Source of the DNA: UBA6183 sp964603255
Lineage (GTDB): Bacteria > Bacteroidota > Bacteroidia > UKL13-3
NCBI GenBank assembly: GCA_964603255.1
Contig: CAZRVA010000004.1
Span: 1 to 58,688, forward strand
Direction: 5' to 3'
DNA: 58,688 nucleotides
Shown here piece by piece: positions 44,713 to 53,369 of the stretch. The stretch's first letter is position 1; each line of letters begins with the position of its first letter. The notes beneath the pieces are model-generated. The model saw nothing but the letters and a program-made list of their open reading frames with translations. It was not told where the DNA came from and made no database searches. The translations under genes were made by a program, and so were the position numbers.

Positions 44713-45681
44713 ATGTGCTGGATAAAAGCATTAACAATCACCACTCTCCTATTTACGCTATCTTTTGTAGGATGTAAAACCACTAAACAAAAAGAACAAC
44801 CCAAATATGAGGACAGTTTTATTAAAATCACATCAAAAAAGAATGGTGTTCCTACCTCATACATTACAGGAAATGTAAAGTCGTTAAACGATGGACAACC
44901 AATAGCATTTGCTATTGTTACACTATATTCAAAAACTAAGCAATTGAGTACGCAAACTGATGAGCAAGGTAATTTCACTATTAAAGATATTGCTATAGAT
45001 TCCTACAGACTAACAATTCGTGCGGTAGATTATGATAATGAAGATATAGCTTTTGGTATGGAGGAGCATACAATATTTGTTGTAGAAGCTAGACTAAAGG
45101 AAATTAGATTACACACAGAAAAACCTGTTATTTACATCTACCCAACTCAACAACAACATGTTAATGTTAAACTGAATTATGCAGGTAATTTAACCCACAC
45201 ATATCCAAAATACCCCGAAAAAGGCTGGAATGTAATAGCCGAACCTAACGGTACTTTATGGGATGAAGACGAAATGGAATATTATGCGCTATTTTGGGAG
45301 GGCACCCCTCATAAACCTTTAACTGCAAAAGATGGATTTGTAATAGCCGGAAAAGAAACTGCAAAATTCTTAGAGGAAAAACTGGCTTACCTTGGTCTTA
45401 ACAGACGCGAAGCCAACGAGTTTATGATGTACTGGCTGCCAAGGATGGAAAATAATGCCTATAACCTGATTCACTTTTCTGGTGAAGATTATGAATCATT
45501 AGCAGAACTAAAAATTACACCTCAACCTGAAACGTTTATCAGGGTGATGATGCTCACGCGACCTTTAACAAATAAAATAGATGTTCCGTTGCAAGATTTA
45601 AAACCATTACACAAAACCAGAAAAGGATTTACCGTTGTTGAATGGGGAGGTAGTGTAATTCATCATTCAGATATTCAGTAA
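44713..45681 (+). CDS. Lipoprotein with carboxypeptidase-regulatory-like and YLYP-type domains
   Basis: 322 residues. The lipoprotein signal ends in LSFVGC (Cys21). Residues about 50-135 form a carboxypeptidase-regulatory-like beta sandwich (ITGNVKSLNDGQPIAFAIV, TDEQGNFTI). The C-terminal domain starts with EKPVIYIYP and includes HTYPKYPEKGWNV, ALFWEG and a closing GFTVVEWGG. I recall this YLYP-type domain in many uncharacterised proteins; its activity is unknown. The stop codon overlaps the next ATG by one base. Confidence 0.78.
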   Translation: MCWIKALTITTLLFTLSFVGCKTTKQKEQPKYEDSFIKITSKKNGVPTSYITGNVKSLNDGQPIAFAIVTLYSKTKQLSTQTDEQGNFTIKDIAIDSYRLTIRAVDYDNEDIAFGMEEHTIFVVEARLKEIRLHTEKPVIYIYPTQQQHVNVKLNYAGNLTHTYPKYPEKGWNVIAEPNGTLWDEDEMEYYALFWEGTPHKPLTAKDGFVIAGKETAKFLEEKLAYLGLNRREANEFMMYWLPRMENNAYNLIHFSGEDYESLAELKITPQPETFIRVMMLTRPLTNKIDVPLQDLKPLHKTRKGFTVVEWGGSVIHHSDIQ

Positions 45682-46847
45682 TGAAAAAAATTAAATTTAT
45701 TATGCTTGTCATTGTGTTTGTCGTTTTGCACAACCAAGCTTGGGCCAATTTAAAGTACCACCCGGTAAGTTTTGTTTTAAGTAAGGATAAGGATAGTTAT
45801 TACGAGGGTGAAAAAATTACATTTAACATTACCATAACCAATACCAGTAAAGAGAATACTTACCCCGTGCTGTTGCCTCATACCCAGAATGTGGGACAAA
45901 AATTGTTTTATTTAAACGCATACGACAAAGCAAACAACACCTTACTTTTAAGATACACCGAAAACAAAATGCTAAACATGATGGTACATGATACCGGTAC
46001 TGTTAAAATTAAATATTTAAAGCCACAAGAGCAGGTTGTTGTTGCTATTTACCTGAATGATTTTGAAAACTATTACAATTACCACACACAAAATGCTTCT
46101 CATCATAGCTTTGGCGTTCCATTATTTGCAGGGCTTTACAAAGTAAACGTTACTTACAACCCACATGGAATGTTGTTAGGAGATAGTATTTATAACTATT
46201 ATAACGACTTTGATAAAGATATTCCCATAAATGGCAAATTAGCTATGCCTACCAATGGTCAAATTACCCAAATGATTGATTTAAAAATTAAACGAAGTAA
46301 AGACACCATAGTAACTATAGAACGCAAAACATACTACATTAAAACAGATGGCTACAGGTACTTCTATCTATCAAAAAATTTACCGCAACTAACAACTGAT
46401 ACCACCTGCCATCATATTACAGATCTTCCACCCGACAGTTTTTCGATTAAAAACGAATATTTCTACAGCCATTTTACCGATTTGTATGCCGAGTACATTA
46501 CTCGTTTTGATGATGGAGATATAAGAGAATACAGGAGGTTTACAGATTACTGTCCGGAATATTTGTATACCGAGAGGTATAACGCTTTCAAGCAAAAAAC
46601 ACATTTCGAAACTCAACTTTACGACAAGCGATTTTACAGTATATCCTACCATCAACCCGGCAATAAAATACACCAAGAAACGTATTGCAGTGCTGATGGA
46701 ACATTATGTAATGTTACCACCTATGTTTATGACAAAAAAGGTGAATTTAAACGCAAAGAAATCACACAAACACAACCCTGTGTAGAGATAGAGATTGATG
46801 GTAAGAAAAGAAGCTATCACTTGGTTGAACAACTGGAAGGACAATAA
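45681..46847 (+). CDS. Exported protein with N-terminal beta-sandwich domain
   Basis: 388 residues with a signal peptide ending in AWA (about 22). Residues 25-180 look like an immunoglobulin-like domain (FVLSKDKDSYYEGEKITFNITITN). The rest contains antiparallel-strand repeats of the MORN-like antitoxin type (YRRFTDYCPEYLYTERYN, YSISYHQPGNKIHQETYCSADGT). I see no catalytic motif. It is the last gene of the cluster, starting in a TAATG overlap, and ends 3 bp from a convergent hydrolase gene. Confidence 0.7.
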   Translation: MKKIKFIMLVIVFVVLHNQAWANLKYHPVSFVLSKDKDSYYEGEKITFNITITNTSKENTYPVLLPHTQNVGQKLFYLNAYDKANNTLLLRYTENKMLNMMVHDTGTVKIKYLKPQEQVVVAIYLNDFENYYNYHTQNASHHSFGVPLFAGLYKVNVTYNPHGMLLGDSIYNYYNDFDKDIPINGKLAMPTNGQITQMIDLKIKRSKDTIVTIERKTYYIKTDGYRYFYLSKNLPQLTTDTTCHHITDLPPDSFSIKNEYFYSHFTDLYAEYITRFDDGDIREYRRFTDYCPEYLYTERYNAFKQKTHFETQLYDKRFYSISYHQPGNKIHQETYCSADGTLCNVTTYVYDKKGEFKRKEITQTQPCVEIEIDGKKRSYHLVEQLEGQ

Positions 46848-46850
46848 ACT

Positions 46851-47639
46851 TTATTTACTTTCCCCTCTTAAATAGCCAATAACTTTTTGGTTGAATATTA
46901 CAGCTTGTTCTACATTAACCACATGGCCACAGTTTTGTATGATAAACAATTCAGAAGATTTTATGTGGTTAGCAACTACCTGTTTTACATAGGGTAAAAA
47001 CATATAATCTTCCTCGCCCATTACATACAAAGTTGGTATGTTTAATTCGGTTTGACGGAACCATCGCAACACGGGATTAATTTCGGCTGTAAGTTTAAAC
47101 CACTTAATAAACTCTTTTTGGTATAACTTTTTAGCCTCGTTAATAAACAACAAACGCGATTGTTTGTGGTTCTTTTTGGGCATGATTACGAATGCAAAAA
47201 ACTTGTAAAGAACCAAATATGGCAATACGTATTTAAATAGGTTACCCACGCGCATTAATATTTGCGAACGGAAATTCATTTTTAAAATTGCACCTCCTAA
47301 AATCATGCTTTTTACACGTGCAGGATGCATTTCTGCCAATTGCCTGATAACAATTGTACCCAACGAAATTCCAATAAAATGAGAGGTTTCAATCTTTAAA
47401 TGATCAATTACTTCCAACACATCTTCTGCAATGGTTTTAAATGCGTAAGGTTTATTAAGTTTGGGTTGATGCTGTTCTTTCGAGCTTCCGTGCCCACGTA
47501 AATCCAACAAAAGCACGTTAAAATGCTTACTAAAATCCTTTATTTGTTTGAACCAAACGTTTGAGCTACCTCCTGCACCATGAACAAAAGTTACCCAATC
47601 TTTGGCGTTTTGGTTTTTATATATGGTGTAAGCGATCAA
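46851..47639 (-). CDS. Alpha/beta-hydrolase
   Basis: 262 residues with the alpha/beta-hydrolase fold. The oxyanion region is FVHGAGGSSNVW, followed by LLLDLRGHGSS. The nucleophile is Ser in GISLG, the acid is Asp in GEEDYMF and the histidine is in NCGHVVN. There is no signal peptide. The substrate is unknown. Confidence 0.9.
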   Translation of the reverse strand: MIAYTIYKNQNAKDWVTFVHGAGGSSNVWFKQIKDFSKHFNVLLLDLRGHGSSKEQHQPKLNKPYAFKTIAEDVLEVIDHLKIETSHFIGISLGTIVIRQLAEMHPARVKSMILGGAILKMNFRSQILMRVGNLFKYVLPYLVLYKFFAFVIMPKKNHKQSRLLFINEAKKLYQKEFIKWFKLTAEINPVLRWFRQTELNIPTLYVMGEEDYMFLPYVKQVVANHIKSSELFIIQNCGHVVNVEQAVIFNQKVIGYLRGESK

Positions 47640-47726
47640 TTTTTAATATTTTGCCGAATGTACTGCTTTTTCAATAAACCAAAATCAATTTGTATTGTTG
47701 TAAAACATCAAAAATAAAATTAGCAC

Positions 47727-48233
47727 ATGCACATAGATAACCTAAGAATATTAGAAACCATTGCAGTTATCGTTCTGTACATCGTATTGTTTTTTATCAC
47801 CAAAACCCTCATCAACACTGCTTTAAAAAACGCTCAACTTCAGCGTACCCGTAGAAAAATTATCATTAAAGCGGTGCATTTGTTTACCACCTTAGCTGCT
47901 TTAACCTTAATTGCGGGTATATGGGGGTTGAAACAAAATGAGATTGCTCTTTTTGCAAGTACCATTTTTACGGCTTTAGGCATAGCATTTTTCGCGCAAT
48001 GGTCGTTGCTTTCTAATATTACCTCAAGCATTATTTTATTTTTTAATCACCCACTAAAATTAGGCGATACCATTAAAGTATTGGATAAAGATTATCCGTT
48101 TGAAGGTGAGATAACCGAGTTGTCGTATTTCTTTATTCACCTAAAAACCAAAACCGGAGAAATCATCACCATTCCAAATTCTTTGGTTTTACAAAAATCT
48201 ATTTCGGTGGTGGTTAAACGAGAAAATGAATGA
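47727..48233 (+). CDS. Small MscS-type mechanosensitive channel protein
   Basis: 168 residues with three membrane helices (about 8-27, 49-67, 72-90) and the MscS pore/beta domain: ALGIAFFAQWSLLSNITSSIILFFNHPLKLGDTIKV and TIPNSLVLQKSI. It ends soon after the beta domain, so it lacks the full C-terminal cage of MscS. It is probably a minimal osmotic release channel. Confidence 0.88.
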   Translation: MHIDNLRILETIAVIVLYIVLFFITKTLINTALKNAQLQRTRRKIIIKAVHLFTTLAALTLIAGIWGLKQNEIALFASTIFTALGIAFFAQWSLLSNITSSIILFFNHPLKLGDTIKVLDKDYPFEGEITELSYFFIHLKTKTGEIITIPNSLVLQKSISVVVKRENE

Positions 48234-48448
48234 AAAACTATTACAAGCCCAATCTAGCAAAACCCTCTTTTAGCTTCGCTGAACTAAGTTTCGATACATG
48301 CCGAATACTCGGCACACTCGAACAGGCTTTAACTTAAAATATAAACTTAACTAACCAAAGAACTTAACAACTATTGAACGAAACCACAAACTATAAACCC
48401 CAAACTAAAAACCAATAACTATTCAACCAATCAACCATACCAACAAGC
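48234..48448. other. A/C-rich leader before the PIG-L gene
   Basis: There is no gene. 48341-48448 is A/C-rich and shares the words CCCCAAAC, AACCACAA and ACCAATAACTA with the leader at 31321-31400, and CAACCAATCAACC with the octamer array at 39028-39089. Confidence 0.55.
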
Positions 48449-50920
48449 ATGACTAAAAAAACAATAGCCCTATTTTTTGTATCCTTTTTGTTTGTGGCAA
48501 CCACCTTTGCCCAAGCTCCTCGCTCCTACACCAGCAGCGAAATTTTATTGCAACTTAAAAAGTTAAACACCGTTGGTTCGGTGCTATACGTTGCGGCTCA
48601 CCCCGATGATGAAAACACCCGACTAATAGCCTATTTGGCCAACGAAAAATGTTTGCGTACCGGTTATTTAAGTTTAACCCGTGGCGATGGCGGTCAAAAC
48701 TTAATTGGCCCTGAGCAAGGTGTGGAGTTAGGTGTGATACGCACGCAAGAGTTATTGGCTGCGCGCAGAATTGATGGTGGCGAACAGTTTTTTACCCGCG
48801 CTTACGATTTTGGTTTCAGCAAATCGCCTGAAGAAACTTTACAAAAATGGAACAAGGATTCTATTTTAAGTGATATGGTTTGGGTGATACGCAACTTTAG
48901 ACCCGATATTATTATTACCCGTTTTGCAACCGATGGCAGCGGTGGACACGGACATCACACCACATCAGCTATATTAGCCGAAGAAGCTTTTGATGCCGCA
49001 GGCGACCCTACCCGATTCCCAGAGCAATTGCAGCATGTAGAGGTTTGGAAACCACGCAGGTTATTTTGGAATGTTAGCACACGTTTCCAAAATCCAAATG
49101 CGGATATGAGCCCTTATATTAAGTTGGATGTGGGTGGATACAACCCATTGTTGGGCAAAAGTTATGGTGAGATTGCAGCCGAAAGCCGCAGCATGCACAA
49201 AAGCCAAGGCTTTGGCAGTGCCAAACAACGTGGCGAATACTTTGAGTACTTTAAACCCATTAAAGGCGATACCGTAGGATTGAAAGACATTTTTGAGGGG
49301 ATTGATTTTAGTTGGAAAAGAGTGAAAGGTGGTGCGTTAATCAGCAGTTTAATCAATGATTGTGTGAGAAGGTTCAGCTTTCAGAACCCTAATTTAATTT
49401 CAAAGGATTTGTTTCAAGTAACAGGAGCAATCATGAAAAGTCCTGACTACAAAAATTATTATCATTGGTATAAAAAAGCTGAACAAATTTTACTTGCTTG
49501 TGAAGGGGTATTTATTGAGAACACCAGCTCTAAATACAATTATAGTATTGGCGAAAACGTAATTATTGACAGAACAACTATCAAACGAAGCAGAACAGTT
49601 AGTGGTTCATTAGTTAAAGACTCATTTAACTATCAACCCAAAAGTATCACCAATTTATACTGGTTAGCAACACCAATATCTAATAATCTTTTTAATGTGC
49701 CAATAAAACAAAACTTGCTGGAAAACGATATGCCTCCATTCAGCTTTCTTGCAACAACAAAAATTAAAATCGACCAAATGAACTTTAGTACCTGGCATTC
49801 GCAGTTTTACAAATGGGTCGACCCGGAAAAAGGTGAATTATACCGCCCGGTGGTAATTACGCCTCCTGTAATGATTAATCCACAAAGTAAATTGGTTACA
49901 TTTACAGATAGTAAAGTTAAAGAACTTCGTGTAAGCCTGAAAGCCGGAAGAGATAGCGTACGTGGCTTGATTCAAATTGCCTTACCCAAAGGTTGGAAAG
50001 GAAGTAAGTTTAACAATCAACTCAAAGCACCAACAGAGAGTGCCTTCACATTTAGTTTAGCTAAAAAAGGCGATGTTGAGGATGTTGTTTTAGAAATAAA
50101 TCCATACGAAGGTGCTCAAGACACCACAATCAGCATTACTGCCTTAGTTGATGGCCAAACCTACACCAAAGGCATCAAAGAAATCAAATACGATCATATT
50201 CCTATTCAAACCTTATTCCCAGAGGCAGAAGTAAAATTGGTGAAGTTAGATGTGGTGAAAAAGAGCAAACGTATTGGCTACATTCCCGGTGCAGGCGATG
50301 AAGTACAAGCGTGTTTAAGTCAGCTTGGTTATGAAGTAACAACGTTAACCGATGATAAATTAGCGAGTGAAAATTTGAGTGTGTATGATGCAATTATTAC
50401 CGGAGTGCGTGCTTACAACACCAATCCAAAGCTGTTGTCCTTCAAACAAAAACTCATGGATTATGTGGCTGCAGGAGGTAACTTAATTGTGCAGTACAAC
50501 ACCAACAGTTGGGCTGGTCCGTTAAGCAGCGATATTGGTCCGTATAAGTTTAAAATTACCCGCAACCGCATTACCGATGAAGAAGCAAAAGTGAATTTCT
50601 TGTTGCCAAATCATCCGGTATTTAACTCACCCAATAAAATTACCGAGAAAGATTTTGAAGGTTGGATTCAGGAGCGAAGCATTTACCATGCAGGCGATTG
50701 GGATAGCAATTATGTGGCACCTATCAGCATGACCGACCCATACGAGATGACTGTTGGTGGCGTATCGCCCAAAGGTAAACCCGATAATGGCGCATTAATT
50801 ATTGCAAAACATGGCAAAGGAAATTTTGTGTATACAGGTTTAGTTTTCTTCCGCCAACTCCCTGCAGGAGTTCCGGGTGCTTACAGGTTTTTAGTGAATT
50901 TGATTGAACTTGGAAAGTAA
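48449..50920 (+). CDS. Large exported PIG-L (LmbE) family deacetylase
   Basis: 823 residues with a signal peptide ending at TTFAQA. The PIG-L/LmbE zinc domain (about 43-260) has AHPDDE at 50-55 and His167-x-His169-His170 in GSGGHGHH. A beta-sandwich middle and a C-terminal alpha/beta domain follow (about 610-820: RIGYIPGAGDEVQACLSQLG, YDAIITGVRAYN, GGNLIVQYNTN), similar to ThuA/glutamine-amidotransferase-like folds. It probably deacetylates an N-acetyl sugar compound outside the cytoplasm. A sodium:solute symporter gene lies downstream in the same direction, separated only by GxxExxY unit 2 and a 32-residue ORF, which suggests linked hydrolysis and uptake. Confidence 0.9.
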   Translation: MTKKTIALFFVSFLFVATTFAQAPRSYTSSEILLQLKKLNTVGSVLYVAAHPDDENTRLIAYLANEKCLRTGYLSLTRGDGGQNLIGPEQGVELGVIRTQELLAARRIDGGEQFFTRAYDFGFSKSPEETLQKWNKDSILSDMVWVIRNFRPDIIITRFATDGSGGHGHHTTSAILAEEAFDAAGDPTRFPEQLQHVEVWKPRRLFWNVSTRFQNPNADMSPYIKLDVGGYNPLLGKSYGEIAAESRSMHKSQGFGSAKQRGEYFEYFKPIKGDTVGLKDIFEGIDFSWKRVKGGALISSLINDCVRRFSFQNPNLISKDLFQVTGAIMKSPDYKNYYHWYKKAEQILLACEGVFIENTSSKYNYSIGENVIIDRTTIKRSRTVSGSLVKDSFNYQPKSITNLYWLATPISNNLFNVPIKQNLLENDMPPFSFLATTKIKIDQMNFSTWHSQFYKWVDPEKGELYRPVVITPPVMINPQSKLVTFTDSKVKELRVSLKAGRDSVRGLIQIALPKGWKGSKFNNQLKAPTESAFTFSLAKKGDVEDVVLEINPYEGAQDTTISITALVDGQTYTKGIKEIKYDHIPIQTLFPEAEVKLVKLDVVKKSKRIGYIPGAGDEVQACLSQLGYEVTTLTDDKLASENLSVYDAIITGVRAYNTNPKLLSFKQKLMDYVAAGGNLIVQYNTNSWAGPLSSDIGPYKFKITRNRITDEEAKVNFLLPNHPVFNSPNKITEKDFEGWIQERSIYHAGDWDSNYVAPISMTDPYEMTVGGVSPKGKPDNGALIIAKHGKGNFVYTGLVFFRQLPAGVPGAYRFLVNLIELGK

Positions 50921-50926
50921 AAGGAA

Positions 50927-50984
50927 TTAACCATAAAGGGAATCTAACCACGAGGGCCACTAAGAAAGCACTAGGTTCACCAGG
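50927..50984 (+). repeat. Left inverted repeat of GxxExxY unit 2
   Basis: CAC words start at 50949, 50958, 50969 and 50978 (CACGAGG, CACTAAG, CACTAGG, CACCAGG). An outer TTAACCATAAAGGG copy lies at 50927-50940. Confidence 0.82.
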
Positions 50985-51019
50985 CTGGAATAAAATAGTT
51001 GACAACCATTAAGATCTCT

Positions 51020-51418
51020 ATGAACACGAATAATTATACAGAAAATGAGTTATCGAAAATAGTTTTTGATGCCTCGCTTAAGGTGCACAAGGCTCTTGGA
51101 CCCGGATTACTCGAGTCTGCATACCAAGAATGCCTTTACCACGAATTGAAAAAGACGGAATTGTTTATTCAAAAAGAAAAGCCACTTCCTTTAATTTATG
51201 AAACAGTAAAACTAGATTGCGGATACAGACTAGATTTAATTATTGAAGACAAACTCATCATTGAAGTAAAATCAGTTGAAACATTAACAGACATTCATTT
51301 GGCGCAAGTACTCACCTATTTAAAGTTATCAAATTGCAAGTTAGGCCTGCTAATTAACTTTAATGTTCTTTTGTTGAAAGACGGATTCCGGAGGGTTATA
51401 AACGGTAATTTAAAATAG
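51020..51418 (+). CDS. GxxExxY protein (PD-(D/E)XK nuclease-like), copy 2
   Basis: 132 residues from the ATG at 51020; the TTG at 50999 is rejected because it lies next to the repeat block and adds residues absent from copy 1. The name motif GLLESAY is at 29-35. Core residues Asp72 and Glu82-x-Lys84 lie in LDLIIEDKLIIEVKSVE, then IHLAQVLTYLKL and LLINFN. All expected residues are intact. The stop codon overlaps the start of the right repeat block. It splits the PIG-L gene from the symporter genes. Confidence 0.92.
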   Translation: MNTNNYTENELSKIVFDASLKVHKALGPGLLESAYQECLYHELKKTELFIQKEKPLPLIYETVKLDCGYRLDLIIEDKLIIEVKSVETLTDIHLAQVLTYLKLSNCKLGLLINFNVLLLKDGFRRVINGNLK

Positions 51419-51475
51419 TGTACTTAGTGAAAACCTTTGTGCCCCTTGTGGTAAAAATCATGTCGCTGTGGTTAA
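51418..51475 (-). repeat. Right inverted repeat of GxxExxY unit 2
   Basis: GTG-ended words (CTTAGTG, CTTTGTG, CTTGTGG type) have GTG at 51418, 51427, 51439 and 51448. An outer CTGTGGTTAA copy lies at about 51466-51475. The block is the inverted counterpart of 50927-50984. Confidence 0.82.
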
Positions 51476-51485
51476 ATATAAATTT

Positions 51486-51584
51486 ATGAAAGAAGAAAAA
51501 TTTAATACTTGGTACATCACCGTTATTGGTGCTTTGGTTGTGGAGATATTATTGTTTTATTTGTTTACGCAATATTTCTCATGA
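51486..51584 (+). CDS. 32-residue single-helix membrane peptide, coupled to the symporter
   Basis: A short ORF: MKEEKFNTWYI, then the hydrophobic helix TVIGALVVEILLFYLFT, then QYFS. Its TGA stop overlaps the symporter ATG in an ATGA junction, a strong sign of translational coupling. Small one- or two-helix partners are known beside some solute:sodium symporters, such as YhdT/DUF997 with PanF and DUF4212 proteins. A similar accessory role here is an inference. It is too short for standard ORF cut-offs but looks real. Confidence 0.72.
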   Translation: MKEEKFNTWYITVIGALVVEILLFYLFTQYFS

Positions 51585-53299
51585 GCAGCATAGATTGGAT
51601 TGTACTAATAGCAACGCTTTTTGCCGTGATAGCTTACGGAGTTTATAAAAGCACGCACGAAAAAAACTTAGACAGTTATTTTAAAGGCAACAACTCCATG
51701 AGTTGGTTTTTAATTTTGCTATCCATTATGGGCACGCAAGCAAGTGCCATTACTTTTCTTTCTGCACCTGGTCAGGCTTACACAGATGGAATGCGTTTTG
51801 TGCAATATTACTTTGGTTTACCATTAGCTATGGTAGTGCTTTGTATCACGTTTGTACCTATTTATCACAAACTAAAAGTATATACTGCATACGAGTATTT
51901 GGAACAACGTTTTGATTTAAGAACGCGCACACTTACTTCTATTTTATTCCTCGTATCCCGCGGACTTTCAACCGGAATAAGTATTTACGCACCATCTATT
52001 ATTTTATCCTCGTTAATGGGTTGGAACATTTATGTAACCAACCTGGTAATGGGTGGTTTGTTGATTATTTACACCATTACAGGTGGCGCAAAAGCAGTGG
52101 CTTACACCCAAATGCAACAGTTGTTTATTGTGTTTATCGGGATGTTTTTAGCCGGATATATGGTGGTTCATTTATTACCTGATGGCGTTGGCTTTACTGA
52201 TGCTTTACAAGTTGCCGGTAAAATGGGAAAACTAAATATCATCGAGACAAAAATTGATGTTACAGATGGTGCTTGGTGGAAAGATAAATACAATATTTGG
52301 AGCGGTATAATTGGCGGTTTCTTTTTAGCCCTCTCCTATTTTGGCACCGATCAAAGTCAGGTGGGGCGCTACCTTACCGCAAAAGACATTAAAGAAAGTA
52401 GATTAGGTTTGTTGATGAATGGCTTGGTTAAAGTACCCATGCAATTTTTAATTTTATTGATTGGTGCATTGGTATTTTCGTTTTACATGTTTTACGATTC
52501 GCCTGTATTTTTTAATCAGGCACAACTAAAAAAAGCATCGGCAAAAACAGAATTCACCTTGCCAATTAAACAGCATCAAGCCAAACACGACTCATTAAAT
52601 AAAATCTCTCAATATCAAACCCAACAATTGGTTGATGCCATTCATACCAATAATGCAGAACAAACAGCAAACGTTCAACAAGCATTGCAGGAAACCATCA
52701 AGCAAAAGCAAGAAACGCGTAGCGAAACTTTAAAGCTAATTAAAGAAGCCGATAAAACAGCCGATATAAACGATACCAACTACATCTTTTTATATTTTGT
52801 TACCCAAAATCTACCAAAAGGTTTAATTGGTTTATTGATTGCCGTGATATTTTTAGCCGCTTGGGGAAGTATTGCTGCTGCATTAAATTCATTGGCTTCA
52901 TCAACAGTAATTGATGTGTACAAACGTTTGTGGTGCCCCAATAAAAGCAATGAACATTATTACCATGCCTCGCGCTGGATTACTTTATTTTGGGGGTTGT
53001 TTTGTATTGCCACTGCCATGTTTGCTTCTCAATTAGGCAGTTTAATTGAAGCCGTAAATATTTTAGGTAGCTTATTTTATGGCACCATGTTGGGCATTTT
53101 TGTGGTGGCATTTTACATGAAAAAAATTGGAGCTAAAGCTGTTTTTTATGCAGCTATTGTTGCTGAGTTTGGTGTAATAGCAGTTTATGTTGCCGATGTG
53201 GTTTCGTTCTTATGGCTAAATGTAATTGGCTGTTTATTGGTGATGATGATTGCACAAGCCATGAGTTGGATGAAAATAGATGCTAAAAGTAAATTGTAA
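51581..53299 (+). CDS. Sodium:solute symporter (SSS family)
   Basis: 572 residues from the ATG at 51581, chosen because it forms the ATGA overlap with the small ORF; the longer reading from 51509 is that ORF's other frame. About 13 membrane helices in the LeuT-like fold. Family segments are GNNSMSWFLILLSIMGTQASAITFLSAPG near helix 1 and LNSLASSTVIDVYKRL near helix 8. A hydrophilic, Gln/Lys-rich, probably coiled-coil loop of about 90 residues (about 310-400) is inserted between helices. The substrate is unknown; the PIG-L neighbour suggests a sugar-derived compound. Confidence 0.92.
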   Translation: MSSIDWIVLIATLFAVIAYGVYKSTHEKNLDSYFKGNNSMSWFLILLSIMGTQASAITFLSAPGQAYTDGMRFVQYYFGLPLAMVVLCITFVPIYHKLKVYTAYEYLEQRFDLRTRTLTSILFLVSRGLSTGISIYAPSIILSSLMGWNIYVTNLVMGGLLIIYTITGGAKAVAYTQMQQLFIVFIGMFLAGYMVVHLLPDGVGFTDALQVAGKMGKLNIIETKIDVTDGAWWKDKYNIWSGIIGGFFLALSYFGTDQSQVGRYLTAKDIKESRLGLLMNGLVKVPMQFLILLIGALVFSFYMFYDSPVFFNQAQLKKASAKTEFTLPIKQHQAKHDSLNKISQYQTQQLVDAIHTNNAEQTANVQQALQETIKQKQETRSETLKLIKEADKTADINDTNYIFLYFVTQNLPKGLIGLLIAVIFLAAWGSIAAALNSLASSTVIDVYKRLWCPNKSNEHYYHASRWITLFWGLFCIATAMFASQLGSLIEAVNILGSLFYGTMLGIFVVAFYMKKIGAKAVFYAAIVAEFGVIAVYVADVVSFLWLNVIGCLLVMMIAQAMSWMKIDAKSKL

Positions 53300-53340
53300 C
53301 CAATATTTTACATTTAGTTTTCATTTATAACATTAGCGGC

Positions 53341-53348
53341 TATATTTG
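53341..53348 (+). promoter_or_regulatory. Probable -7 promoter element
   Basis: TATATTTG fits TAnnTTTG and ends 21 bp before the ATG at 53370. A TTTT/TTAG run about 20 bp upstream could serve as the -33 part. Confidence 0.5.
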
Positions 53349-53369
53349 TTTAAAACTCAAATACACGTT

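Larger units (their letters stand above)
50927..51475. mobile_element. GxxExxY unit 2: gene bracketed by inverted CACnAGG blocks
   Basis: A 549-bp unit that starts 6 bp after the PIG-L stop codon. Each end carries four main CAC(n)A(G/A)G words spaced 9, 11, 9 bp (left) and 9, 12, 9 bp (right), plus a fifth copy further out (about 18-20 bp away). Left and right blocks are inverted. There is no transposase. Architecture and size match unit 1 although the repeat sequence is unrelated. Confidence 0.65.

Noticed and set aside
24471..51475. GxxExxY copies as a recent duplication
   Set aside because: The two proteins share motifs and length but are strongly diverged, and their flanking repeats are unrelated in sequence.
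51509..51580. N-terminal extension of the symporter
   Set aside because: This region is coding in another frame for the 32-residue ORF, and the extension has a Cys-rich sequence unlike SSS proteins; the ATGA overlap supports 51581.
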